This document shows positions 1-8,320 of a stretch of 35,511 nucleotides of DNA, one piece after another. Within the stretch, counting starts at the first letter, position 1; every line of letters begins with the position of its first letter. This stretch comes from Gracilaria caudata (lineage: Eukaryota > Rhodophyta > Florideophyceae > Gracilariales > Gracilariaceae): positions 1 through 35,511 of the forward strand of contig JASCIV010000168.1 of assembly GCA_030374735.1 (NCBI GenBank), written 5' to 3'. The translations under genes were made by a program, and so were the position numbers. The notes below the pieces were generated by a model. That model was not told the origin of the DNA, ran no database searches, and worked only from the letters and a program-made list of their open reading frames with translations.

Positions 1-438
1 GGGGGTGAGAGCGCGCGGGACGCGGGACGCGAGCGCGAGGTGGACCGCACCAGCGCGGCAGGTGCACAGCACAGTAATAAAATAGTGGGCAACAGGGGGC
101 GTGCTGGACAGAGAACGCGAGCCGGCGTGGCGCGTGGCGTGGAGTGACTTGTCGCCAAGCGCATGCGCGCGTGCGAAGCGCAAAGCTTACAGCAGCACCT
201 TCCTCCGGCGGCGCACGCACGGCGTGCATTGCTCACGCTGGCGCATTACACGCGCAACGTTGCGGTTGGGGCGGGCAAAAGAGCGCGGCACGCGTCGCTT
301 CAGCAAGATATTTGGCGCCGACGCGCCACACGGCGGCTCGCTTGCGCGACGCCGATTGCTTCGGTGTTTATTATTATTACACGCACAAAGCGCAATCTTC
401 CACCACTTGTGACGCACAGTGCCCTAGTAGCAGCCCGT
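1..438. other. GC-rich intergenic end of the window
   Basis: No gene is supported here. The stretch is strongly GC-rich and full of CG-containing words, so long open frames arise by chance on both strands. The only site I can support is a possible poly(A) signal for the C2-domain gene on the minus strand at 367-372. Confidence 0.6.
367..372 (-). terminator. possible AATAAA poly(A) signal of the C2-domain gene
   Basis: The plus strand reads TTTATT, so the minus strand reads AATAAA, about 65 nt past the stop codon of the gene ending at 439. It sits in an AT-rich island inside otherwise GC-rich DNA, which makes a chance match less likely. The role is inferred. Confidence 0.4.
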
Positions 439-1032
439 CTACGCATGGCCCTGCGGCGCGTTGGGGTCCAACCACGCCTGTTCGCCGCCCGCGCCTCGCG
501 CGCCGTCGCCTTCCGACTTCTCCTTCCGGTGCTTCCTGTACTTGTGCACCGCCAGCGCGCCCAGTCCCACTGCCACGGCGCCCGCGCCCACCTTGCCCGC
601 CGTCTTGGCCTTGTCCGAGTGCAGGAAGCCCTCCCCCTTCGCTTCCTTCTCAGCGTCCACCACCGCCAGCGCCAGCGTCCCCGAACCGTTCACGATTTGG
701 AAGTCGCCGTGCGCCTTGCCGCGCTCCACCACCGTAGACAGCAGCACGCCCGCAGAGCCCAGCGACGGCACGCCCTGCACGCCCGTGTCGAACACGAAGA
801 ACGTCAGGTACTTGGGCTCGGGGCGCCCGTCCGCCACCATCGACTTCTTGTGCGTGGCGAGGTCCAACTCGAACGTCTCATTCCATCGCGCCAAATTGCC
901 CTCTGTCGTCGCCGCGCCCGTCTTGTGCAGCTCCTCCGAAATGTTGCCGTCGAAGCACACCACCACGAACGGGTAAACGCCGCCCAGTCCCGAACCGGAC
1001 GTGATCTGAACCAGCAGTCGTTGCGGCGCCAT
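439..1032 (-). CDS. C2-domain protein with C-terminal glycine-rich hydrophobic segment
   Basis: A 197-residue protein starting with ATG at 1032. Residues about 5-125 look like a C2 domain: a beta-rich pattern with LLVQITSGSGL at the start, the WNETFELDL strand that is typical of C2 (about 50-58), YLTFFVFDTG near 75-84 and a closing LALAVVD strand. Few of the loop aspartates needed for calcium are visible, so binding may be calcium-independent. Residues about 144-163 form a Gly/Ala-rich hydrophobic helix followed by a very basic patch (KYRKHRKEK), which could insert in or bind a membrane. The C-terminal tail is Gly-rich and probably disordered. The expected role is membrane or phospholipid association; no enzyme domain is present. 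The gene is transcribed away from the DUF1499 gene. Codon use is very GC-rich. Confidence 0.75.
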   Translation of the reverse strand: MAPQRLLVQITSGSGLGGVYPFVVVCFDGNISEELHKTGAATTEGNLARWNETFELDLATHKKSMVADGRPEPKYLTFFVFDTGVQGVPSLGSAGVLLSTVVERGKAHGDFQIVNGSGTLALAVVDAEKEAKGEGFLHSDKAKTAGKVGAGAVAVGLGALAVHKYRKHRKEKSEGDGARGAGGEQAWLDPNAPQGHA

Positions 1033-1389
1033 CTCAAACTCAGGTGCGCTTGCAAACAGTTACGTTGGGATTCGAGCACACGATGCCGGGCCCGAGGTGA
1101 GCGTGAAAACGCGTCGCGCGCCGCGCCACCGTTTTTGTACACACCGTGCCACACGTCGCGCCGCGTCACAACAACGCAACACACTACACAAAACAGCCAC
1201 GCGCCAGCCTTACAGTTTCGCCTGCTGTCAGCGCTGCACCTTCCTCCGCCGCACGCGCGCCGCGCATGTCGCGCCACGTGCGCGCCACGTTGCCACGCGC
1301 GGCGGCGTGTGTCTCAACTGCTGAGATCAAACCCGTGCATGCGCGCAGCTCGTCGCAGTCGCTTGCTCCAGTGTCGCGTTCTCGATGGC
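1033..1389. promoter_or_regulatory. divergent intergenic region between the C2-domain and DUF1499 genes
   Basis: This 357-bp GC-rich gap separates the start codons of two divergently transcribed genes, so it should hold both promoters and 5' leaders. I see no TATA box. An in-frame ATG at 1339 could extend the DUF1499 protein by 17 residues, so the gap may be shorter than drawn. Confidence 0.45.
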
Positions 1390-2037
1390 ATGTGCTCCGC
1401 GATGACGACGCCCTCGCGAGCTCGTCCGCGCGCCTTCGTGCTGCACGCGTGCGCTGCCGGCGGCAGCGCGCGCAGGCGCACGCTGGTGGCCAGCTGTGAG
1501 CGCGCCAGCAGCAAGGCGCGTGCAGGCGCGCTCTCGGTGGCTGCCGCCGCCGCGTTGTGCGTGCTGCAACCGCACCATTGTCTCGCCTACGGATTGGTGC
1601 AGGGCCGACTGGACAAGTGTCGTGGCGATATGCCCTGTGTCAGCACCGCTTCAGTGGCGAATCCCAGCAAGTTTGGCGCCCCGTGGACTTATCGTCCGCA
1701 GACTGATGACGCCGACGTCGCTTGGCAGTCCTTGAAGCGTGCTTTGGAAACCAACAGCGATGGCGGACATATTGTGGAGAGCGTGGATGGCCCACAGCTC
1801 TATTATTTGAGGGCCGAGTTCCCGTCCTCGTTTCGCGGAACCGATGATGTGGAGTTTCGTTTGATTCGAGAGGAGGCGTTGGTTACCTATCGCAGCGCGT
1901 CCCGAGAGGCCATCTTTTTGTACCCCTTGCAGACTCCTATTAACACTGACAAGAATAGGACCAGGCTGTTGGACATTAGAAAGGCGCTTGGATGGGACGA
2001 ATTTGCTGGCTTTAATGTGTTTGGTATAGATCAATAG
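1390..2037 (+). CDS. DUF1499 family protein, probably plastid (thylakoid lumen)
   Basis: A 215-residue protein if it starts at ATG 1390; ATGs at 1339 and 1402 are also in frame. Residues 1-45 are rich in Arg, Ser and Ala with an early Phe (RPRAFV), like a red algal transit peptide. A hydrophobic run at about 46-58 followed by CLA at 64-66 looks like a lumenal signal cleaved before residue 67. The mature part matches DUF1499: PCVST near 82-86, YYLRAEF at 138-144, DDVEFRL at 152-158, TYRSASR at 167-173 and a closing NRTRLLDIRKAL. The family is widespread in bacteria, cyanobacteria and plastids, and its biochemical role is unknown. An upstream open frame back to 163 is a product of GC-rich sequence and lacks protein-like content. 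The mature region has more ordinary base composition than the leader. Confidence 0.8.
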   Translation: MCSAMTTPSRARPRAFVLHACAAGGSARRRTLVASCERASSKARAGALSVAAAAALCVLQPHHCLAYGLVQGRLDKCRGDMPCVSTASVANPSKFGAPWTYRPQTDDADVAWQSLKRALETNSDGGHIVESVDGPQLYYLRAEFPSSFRGTDDVEFRLIREEALVTYRSASREAIFLYPLQTPINTDKNRTRLLDIRKALGWDEFAGFNVFGIDQ

Positions 2038-3538
2038 TCTTCGTCACAACAATTTTGATCGCGTCTTCGGCATTCATTTTTTTGTTGCTAAACTTCACAG
2101 CCATGTCGACGCCAAGTTGGCACTTGCACCATTAGTGCCACCATCGACAAACTGTTTTCCAGCTCATACACCCGCCCAACTTCCAACGTCCTTTCTGCGC
2201 GCTTTGAGGAATGATTGACCGATACGGAAAAGTATGCGGCTCGTTTGTTCCTAATGAAACATGAGTTGTAATTGCCACACACTTGATTGTGAGGCTTCTT
2301 GTTCGCCACTGGCGTGGAGTATCTACCCTCAACGTCACTCATCCTTTCCCTCTCCACAGCTTTGAGCCCATCAAGTTTAGACAATGTGGAGGATGCTGTG
2401 TATATGCCGAACGCCGCGCAGCCACTTGAGCCAAAAAGCAGAGCACTGCATCTTCAATTGTCTTGTGATATGCTCTAAGTGTAGCGTACCACAAGCTGTA
2501 ACAAGCTTTATCAAGAACCCCTTCTTCCTCAGTCTGAGTGTATTTGGTAGCAAGTGGATTCACTCATACATCCGATGAGCGTCAGCGAGCTCCATTTCTA
2601 TCTTTTGCGTAGTCTCCATGCGGACAAGTCTTCCGCGAGCCCCTTTCGATTGCGATTATATTGTGTACTCCCTCTACCGCTCTGACCGAACATCAACTGC
2701 CATCTTAGCTTGTTGCTTCGCAACGGTCACAACAGCCGACTCAGACCCTCCCCCACTTCAGGATGACTTGAACTCACTTCTGACTTGTAATGCAATAACA
2801 ACCTATCAAAGGGAGACGAACAAACGAATGACATCTTATTCGAATGCGTCAAAAGGCCTCAGCTAGATATCCGAGTGTGGCATGTATCTCTGTACTGAGA
2901 CCCGATTTGTGGGGTGCCTTACAATTTTTTTGTAAGGACAAGGGAGTACGACGGTACTTTGTGCATGACATGATGTTGTCGTCGCGCGGGGAACGAAACC
3001 GAGGGACGTCGTTCGTGATTATCTTTAGCCATGTTGCCTGAAAGTTAAGCGTCAATCGCTCCAACGACTCTTTTGCTCGAGGCCTCTTCGTCACCTAGGC
3101 AGCTTGGGGCCCACCAACATCACTTTGGAACAATCTTTAGTTCTGCCTCTCAACGCGCAGCGAGATTCCCCCACGTCATCAGCAAAGTAAACAAATTGTA
3201 GTGAAAACTGCTGCAAATATCGAGGTGTTTGTTGGCTTGGAGCACAACCGTTGTACACTGTCTCCAAGCGCTTCCAGTGCAACTTAACTTCAAAGAACCA
3301 TCCGGACAAGCTGCCTGAACAACCAAGGCATGCTTTGCGGCAAACTGAGAGAAATGATGAAATCACGAAGGATGCGCATGTCATACAGCGAGTTGCCGAG
3401 TCCGCTAAATGCAAGAATTACCGTACCACCCTTGTATTTAGGCAAGGGAAGTGTACATGACATGTAAAACATTGTTTTGGTAGTTAAGTTCTTTCGATCG
3501 TGAAAGTAGACTGGGTTTTATTATTGTAAACAAGTCTA
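2038..3538. other. intergenic region, no confident gene
   Basis: Only short open frames are present and none is recognisable. A perfect GTACGACGGTAC motif lies at 2946-2957, and a near copy on the other strand is at about 3424-3436. On the minus strand two adjacent frames (2339-2563 and 2088-2342) could belong to a small spliced gene starting at ATG 2619, which is discussed as a weak finding. Base composition falls sharply compared with 1-1700. Confidence 0.5.
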
Positions 3539-4423
3539 CTACCGCCTTCCTCTCTCACGTCGAAATTCCATTCTCATTCGAGCCAAAATACCCATAGATC
3601 CAGAGGCCGAAGGTGTGGATGCTCTTCTCCTTTGCCCTTCCATTCTGACCATTCTTGTCTTCCCCATCCGCCTTTTCTCGCGGTCCTCATGTGCCTTGTT
3701 GTAGCCTAATCGCAGTCGTTTTGTCGCTCGTTCGAGACGGCCGTGCTCTTGCCTGACACGGAGCTCGTAGAGAGCTCTCCACCAATTTACACCATCTGGT
3801 AGCTCCTTCTCTTCATACTTTGAAACACAAAGTCGCGCCCATACTGCATCTAGTACATCCACGCGAGAGGGATTCAACTCCTCCAAGCGCTTGAGCAAGT
3901 CTGGAGAGACTGCATCGCAAGATAAAATGTCATACACAAACTCATCTGGTAGGGTCGAAAGGTCTAAGAAATGGCCTCCTGTGGTGTAAATGCGAGCCGC
4001 ATTGACTGCAAGAGCAGAGAGCCTGGGTGCTCCGTGTAGCATTTCGACATCTCGTGTGTTTGCGAAATTTTCAACAACATCCTCATATCGCCTGGGAGGG
4101 TACGCAAACCCTTTTCGAGACTGTTCAACAGATTGCGCATTGCGCTTCACTGGATGCTCTTTAGAAGCACGCTTATCTGGTGATGACGGTTCTCTGACCC
4201 TTTTTTTCCTGGTCGTCATATCTAGTTCCGGGTCGCATGAAAGCGACCTTGGCCTTCTCTGTATCGGCAGTGGATTCTGGCGAGAAACCCTATCAAGAGC
4301 TCGTTCGCGGGAGCGAGGAGGCGGAAAAAGACACATATGGCCGAACAATTCCTCGTCATCGACCTCTCGACCGTGGCCATGGAGGAGCTTTGAAGTTTGT
4401 CGTCGAGGTGTACGTCCGGCCAT
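3539..4423 (-). CDS. ELOA: Elongin A-like protein
   Basis: A 294-residue protein starting with ATG at 4423; the frame upstream of that has no ATG. Residues about 134-262 match the Elongin A family. LPDEFVYDILSCDAVSPDLLKRLEELNPS (158-186) covers the BC-box-like helix that binds Elongin C. It is followed by VWARLCVSKYEE (194-205), WWRALYELRVRQ (214-225) and a basic helix. The N-terminal 110 residues are basic and disordered, with a likely nuclear signal near 69-79 (TTRKKRVREP). In animals and yeast the family links Elongin B/C to RNA polymerase II, either as an elongation factor or as the substrate receptor of a cullin ubiquitin ligase. The TFIIS-like N-terminal domain of animal Elongin A is not visible, so this is a short form closer in plan to yeast Ela1. 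The family call rests on motif pattern, not on a search. Confidence 0.7.
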   Translation of the reverse strand: MAGRTPRRQTSKLLHGHGREVDDEELFGHMCLFPPPRSRERALDRVSRQNPLPIQRRPRSLSCDPELDMTTRKKRVREPSSPDKRASKEHPVKRNAQSVEQSRKGFAYPPRRYEDVVENFANTRDVEMLHGAPRLSALAVNAARIYTTGGHFLDLSTLPDEFVYDILSCDAVSPDLLKRLEELNPSRVDVLDAVWARLCVSKYEEKELPDGVNWWRALYELRVRQEHGRLERATKRLRLGYNKAHEDREKRRMGKTRMVRMEGQRRRASTPSASGSMGILARMRMEFRRERGRR

Positions 4424-4712
4424 TCGAAAGCGCCAAGATGGGACGACGGTTGAAGGAGATAGGGGGGGATAGTAGGCCTGACGTGTCACAAGTTCCCATG
4501 GTTGCGGAGAAGGGCAGAGAACGCATGGCGGAAGAACGCTCCGCAGCTGTCCCAAAGGCTTCAGCGATGCAGAGCCATGCTAAATACGCAAATTTGGGCA
4601 CTTGAAAATGCGCTTTTTCGGAGTCGGCAGGCCTCATTTGATTAATCGAGTCTATCCACTTGTGTCGTACTCACGGAAAGTTGGATAGGTTCGTTCTACA
4701 AACGTACAGACA

Positions 4713-4775
4713 GTACGAAGGTACAAGGGTAGCGAACGCTACCGTCGTACAGCGGTGGCATTACGTTCGTACCTT
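4713..4775. repeat. clustered TAC-motif inverted repeat
   Basis: Two overlapping direct motifs (GTACGAAGGTAC at 4713-4724 and GTACAAGGGTAG at 4721-4732) are followed by the inverted form CTACCGTCGTAC at 4739-4750. Around the centre, GGTAGCG and CGCTACC pair with a two-base loop. With two mismatches the stem extends to 14 bp. A further TTCGTACC lies at about 4766-4773. This is the densest cluster of the dispersed motif in the window. Confidence 0.7.
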
Positions 4776-5073
4776 CGCCTCTTCAGAATGTAGGCTCTCG
4801 TCTACACACTTAACACGCAACCCGCTTAACGAGTTAAGCTTGTCGCGGGGGTGGCGTCGAATGGGCAAGCTCTCGAGTCCATTCCATTCCTGTTCATGCA
4901 CCGTTTGGCAATTCCATACATTTAATGTTTATCATTCTTAGAGATCGGTGATCGAATACTTTCGATTTGCAGTGCTACTACAAATGCAGTCGATGGGCAC
5001 ATTGTTGTTAATGATCGTTAGTATCCTATGTTCTATACACAAGCAGTTTGATCTGCTTCGCGCGAAGTGTCGG

Positions 5074-5355
5074 GTAGCAGAGTCTCAAGTCACTCTTCCA
5101 AATGATTTGACGATCACCGGATTCAGTACTCTACAGAAACGCTCCCAGGTCGAATTCAATCGCCGAATACGGACAACTATGTGAGAGGTTCTCGAAAACT
5201 TCTGGATGCACCCAGCCAATTGCCCCAATTGGCTTGCCGCCGCGGATTATGTCCATAGACCATCCTCAATCCGTCACAAGAACCAAAGTTCTCTGCGTAG
5301 AGAGTCTAACCCATGTGAGCACTTGAATGCATCTCTCCTAAGCCAAGTCCTCCCT
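5074..5355 (-). pseudogene. partial, broken copy of the PheRS beta gene (3' end)
   Basis: Two blocks match the PheRS beta locus in the same order and orientation. 5074-5253 matches 18260-18439, which is the end of the coding region, the stop codon and about 55 bp beyond it. 5261-5355 matches 18802-18898, further inside the gene. About 360 bp of the source is missing between the blocks. The first block still reads as GAIGWVHPEV...FENL...AFL-stop with several substitutions, and an internal Met codon has become Ile. The second block has a one-base deletion that shifts the frame. No start or catalytic core is present, so this is a dead fragment. It must come from a DNA-level duplication, because it includes sequence past the stop codon and keeps no poly(A) tail that I can see. 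Confidence 0.85.
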
Positions 5356-5581
5356 CCGGCAGCTTTTTGGAGGGGGATGTTCAAGATAGACCTTACCTGG
5401 CAGTACGTCTCAAACGACAGGCTTCTCATATTCAGCACACGAAGCCACGACCCAGCTTATACCAACCGCAGAATGTCTCTCTATTGCAGCATCTGTAGCG
5501 TTACTGCCTCCTGTTCAGAGAAACGTATTGACCCAAGGCTGGATATTGAACCCGCGGGAAAGCCGAGAGCTCGAGTACAGC

Positions 5582-6670
5582 TCAAGTCTGTTTCTCTGAT
5601 GTCAGCGTGGAAGTACTGGAGGAGGTCAGAACCAAGTTCCTACGTTTATAAGCCTTCTGTATGACTTCTGACGCGAAAAATGCTGCCAATCCTGTTAGAG
5701 CACCTGCGAGATGAATAACATGGTTTTGTCTTGGTGACCAATTTGCTCCTTGTATAGCCCCATCTCGCAGATAAACTCCAATTCCGTATGCTTCACGTGC
5801 GATGATGGCAGTATACAACAAATTCGTCACTTCAGGACGCAACCATCCCGATCCCTTGTTCTTCGCACACCAACTGAAGTAAAATAGCGCGAATATCCCT
5901 CCGCTGGACCCTATGGTTCTCGTTCTGTACCGCGCCGCAAGAAGATAACGGCTCACTAGTAGGGACACAGCTCCACCAATAATTCCGCCTCCAAAATACA
6001 GAGCAGCGATTTCCCACACGTTGAGAAAGTGAGAGCTGAGGTCGATGGCAATGAAGCTTGCCAGCGAGTTGGCGACGAGGTGCCAAATGCTAGCATGACA
6101 AAACATATATGTGAGCAATACATACTGCCGCCCACTTCTGATATGAGCCAAAGTTAAAAGGAAATGGGTCCCCAAGAAATTAATGACTTTCTGATTCGGC
6201 ACTGAGGCACTCGTTAAGTATCTGCCAAACATGGAAGCGGCATAAATGGCAACATAGGAACCCACCAAGCTGTAACAAAAAGCTCTCACTCTCGGTTCCG
6301 CATCTTCAACAATCCTTATATCGCTGATCCTGTCCATCAACCGTAGTATTCTGTGTTCTTCATATCGTTCCTCTCCGCCCCCAATTTCATCTTCAGTAGC
6401 GCTCTCGTCATCGTTCTCGTCGTCGCACTTCAATTCAAGTCGAGGGTTTTCTAGGGTTGTGTTTGCGCGATCTTCAGCAAAACAAGTACGTGGAGAGCGG
6501 GGATCCGCACTGACTAAAGCTGTAGCCCAAAGTGAGGCATGCGGAGCATGATAGCGCCAATTACTAGACGGTAAAGGCTTTTTGGCACTGGGAAGCTTCA
6601 GGGATTGAACTGCCAACAACGAGTAAACGCGGCGGAGGTTTCCTCTCATGATCGCCCTCATATGGAACAT
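5582..6670 (-). CDS. rhomboid-family intramembrane serine protease (mitochondrial PARL-like)
   Basis: A 362-residue protein if it starts at ATG 6670; ATG 6661 is equally plausible. The N-terminus (MRAIMRGNLRRVYSLLAVQS) is basic and lacks acidic residues, like a mitochondrial presequence. An acidic linker follows at about 80-105. From residue about 130 there are six to seven hydrophobic helices carrying the rhomboid signature. HLVAN has H197 and N201. The GSSGG loop has the catalytic serine near 256. HVIHLAGALTG has the catalytic histidine near 320. All catalytic positions are intact, so an active protease cleaving membrane helices is expected. The presequence and the extra N-terminal helix (FCYSLVGSYVAIYAAS) favour the PARL/Pcp1 class of the mitochondrial inner membrane; a plastid location cannot be excluded. 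The gene lies just downstream of the PheRS fragment. Confidence 0.85.
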   Translation of the reverse strand: MFHMRAIMRGNLRRVYSLLAVQSLKLPSAKKPLPSSNWRYHAPHASLWATALVSADPRSPRTCFAEDRANTTLENPRLELKCDDENDDESATEDEIGGGEERYEEHRILRLMDRISDIRIVEDAEPRVRAFCYSLVGSYVAIYAASMFGRYLTSASVPNQKVINFLGTHFLLTLAHIRSGRQYVLLTYMFCHASIWHLVANSLASFIAIDLSSHFLNVWEIAALYFGGGIIGGAVSLLVSRYLLAARYRTRTIGSSGGIFALFYFSWCAKNKGSGWLRPEVTNLLYTAIIAREAYGIGVYLRDGAIQGANWSPRQNHVIHLAGALTGLAAFFASEVIQKAYKRRNLVLTSSSTSTLTSEKQT

Positions 6671-6886
6671 TGTGCTGTGTCGAAAATACAACCCGCTGAA
6701 GATTTCTCAACAGACAAGGGCTTCGTGGAGGAGGGTAGCAGGCCCATGTGAAAACATAGACGTTACTGTTTCCATTCCAAAACTTCCAAATGTAGCGTTA
6801 TGCTATTGTTTACAAATTCTATGATTACGGAAACAACATACCAACTTGGTATTACCAAGGCCACTTCCACAGCGCACCATGGCATT

Positions 6887-8320
6887 CTAAATCTCTTCCT
6901 TCACAGTTACTGATACATTCTGAACTGGAGTACTAAGCACTTTTCGTACAACACGAATGAAACTTCGAAGTTCAGAACGAGTGGAGACTTTTTTGCATTC
7001 TTCAGCAGACATGAATCGATTGTAAAACCATAAGAGAGCTTCAACGGGCTGTAAGTGCCTGATGAGATTGTACACTTCGGTCGTTCTTTCAGAAGTCTCG
7101 TATTCTGACCACAAGGTGAAATATGACTGTAGATCTTCTTCTCTTGCTTCACACACAATCGCAAGATTGAGTGCGTCGAGAAAAGGGAACGAAATGCATG
7201 TTGAACTGAAGTCAATGAAGCCAATATCGTCATGAGAACTGTGGATGACGTTAACAGGGTTCAAATCACCGTGAACAAGCGTCATTGGGATTTTGTATCC
7301 TAATAGTAGCTCCCACACTCTTGTCGAGAACGATATGAGCAACTCTTTGAATCTGGCTTCGTCTAAACTCAGTTCGTCTCCCGCTTCAGCAACTACTTCT
7401 GAAACTATATGGCACCATTCAGCATTAGAAACCATCTCCCGCAACATGCCTTTAAACATCTCTCCGTTCTTTACTTCCATACCGAATTCATGAAGCTTGT
7501 TAGTCAACGGAATTGATTGTTTCTGAATCGTTCCCCATTTTTGCAGGACCCGTGCAAATAGATCGCGATTGGCACTCCCGGAGCAACTATCTTCAGGAAG
7601 CATTGGGCCCTTGTCGTGCATGAGCATCCATTTTTTGTCCAAGCTCACCTCGATTGGACTCCTGAAGTGTTCCTGCAGGAATTCGGATAGTAGCAATGAG
7701 TTGCGAATTTCGTCCCTGACAGCACTGGGTCCAATGTGTTTGAAATAAACTACAGAATCGTCAGTATTTTCAGCACGAAGTACGCATCCTTCAGCTTTGC
7801 TGGTAACCTGTTCAATACGCTTGACATCCAAGCCATGATGAGCAGCTACGCTTCGAATCCATGTAGAAGCCTCCGTGAACCATCCTCGACGCGAATACGG
7901 ATGGAGACTCTCGTTAGGCAACAGACCCATTTGCTGATACTGCTCAAGAAACGTGATGATTGATGAGTTTGTTGGATTGACAACAATAAGAGAAGCTTCT
8001 TCTTTGGGTATCCAAAGGAAACCTTCTGGTGCTGTTAGAGGCCCTTCTGACTGAATTTCGAAGATAAGCAGTTTTGTCACATAATCGCCATCCCACTCAT
8101 TATCATCTTTCTGTCCAGAGGGGTGCTCGTAAACCTCGCACTCCGTTTGCATAAGAATCAAGTGGTAGGCATCATGAACAAGATTTTGCGCTTTAGCACA
8201 AAGGGTGTTGAGGTAAACTTCGCTATCATCGTGCACGATTGTTGGAAGTTCCTTTGTGCAGTGCGTGAGAACAGCCTCGTTATACGGATGTAAGATCAAT
8301 ACGAAGTACGTGTGAGACAT
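6887..8320 (-). CDS. APH-fold phosphotransferase-like protein
   Basis: A 477-residue protein starting with ATG at 8320. The C-terminal two thirds (about 145-470) resemble the aminoglycoside phosphotransferase / choline kinase fold. VYFKHIG (191-197) fits the ATP-binding lysine strand. LVHGDLNPVNV (348-358) is the catalytic loop with D352 and N357. IGFIDFSS (366-373) supplies the metal-binding D370. All key residues are present, so kinase activity on a small molecule is likely, but the substrate cannot be read from sequence; antibiotic resistance is not implied. The first 140 residues form a separate beta-rich domain (FVLILHPYN at 6-14, KLLIFEIQSEG near 83-93, GFLWIPKEEAS at 100-110). Its layout recalls Nudix proteins, but I see no Nudix box. 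No signal peptide or membrane helix is visible. Confidence 0.75.
   Translation of the reverse strand: MSHTYFVLILHPYNEAVLTHCTKELPTIVHDDSEVYLNTLCAKAQNLVHDAYHLILMQTECEVYEHPSGQKDDNEWDGDYVTKLLIFEIQSEGPLTAPEGFLWIPKEEASLIVVNPTNSSIITFLEQYQQMGLLPNESLHPYSRRGWFTEASTWIRSVAAHHGLDVKRIEQVTSKAEGCVLRAENTDDSVVYFKHIGPSAVRDEIRNSLLLSEFLQEHFRSPIEVSLDKKWMLMHDKGPMLPEDSCSGSANRDLFARVLQKWGTIQKQSIPLTNKLHEFGMEVKNGEMFKGMLREMVSNAEWCHIVSEVVAEAGDELSLDEARFKELLISFSTRVWELLLGYKIPMTLVHGDLNPVNVIHSSHDDIGFIDFSSTCISFPFLDALNLAIVCEAREEDLQSYFTLWSEYETSERTTEVYNLIRHLQPVEALLWFYNRFMSAEECKKVSTRSELRSFIRVVRKVLSTPVQNVSVTVKEEI

Larger units (their letters stand above)
4424..5581. other. intergenic region with motif cluster and PheRS fragment
   Basis: No intact gene is supported. 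The gap holds a cluster of TAC-type motifs with hairpin potential (4713-4775) and a broken copy of the 3' part of the PheRS beta gene (about 5074-5355). The plus-strand open frames here are antisense to that fragment or have no recognisable content. Confidence 0.6.

Noticed and set aside
163..1389. Long plus-strand open frame running into the DUF1499 gene
   Set aside because: It is antisense to the C2-domain gene, is made of Arg/His/Ala-rich low-complexity residues, and comes from the scarcity of stop codons in GC-rich DNA. The real protein starts near 1390.
4660..5664. Plus-strand frames between Elongin A and rhomboid
   Set aside because: They are antisense to the PheRS fragment and to the rhomboid 3' end, and none has recognisable content.
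7250..7275. GGTTCAAATC resembling a tRNA B box
   Set aside because: It lies in the coding sequence of the APH-like catalytic loop, with no A box or cloverleaf around it. I found no tRNA, rRNA or CRISPR array in the window.
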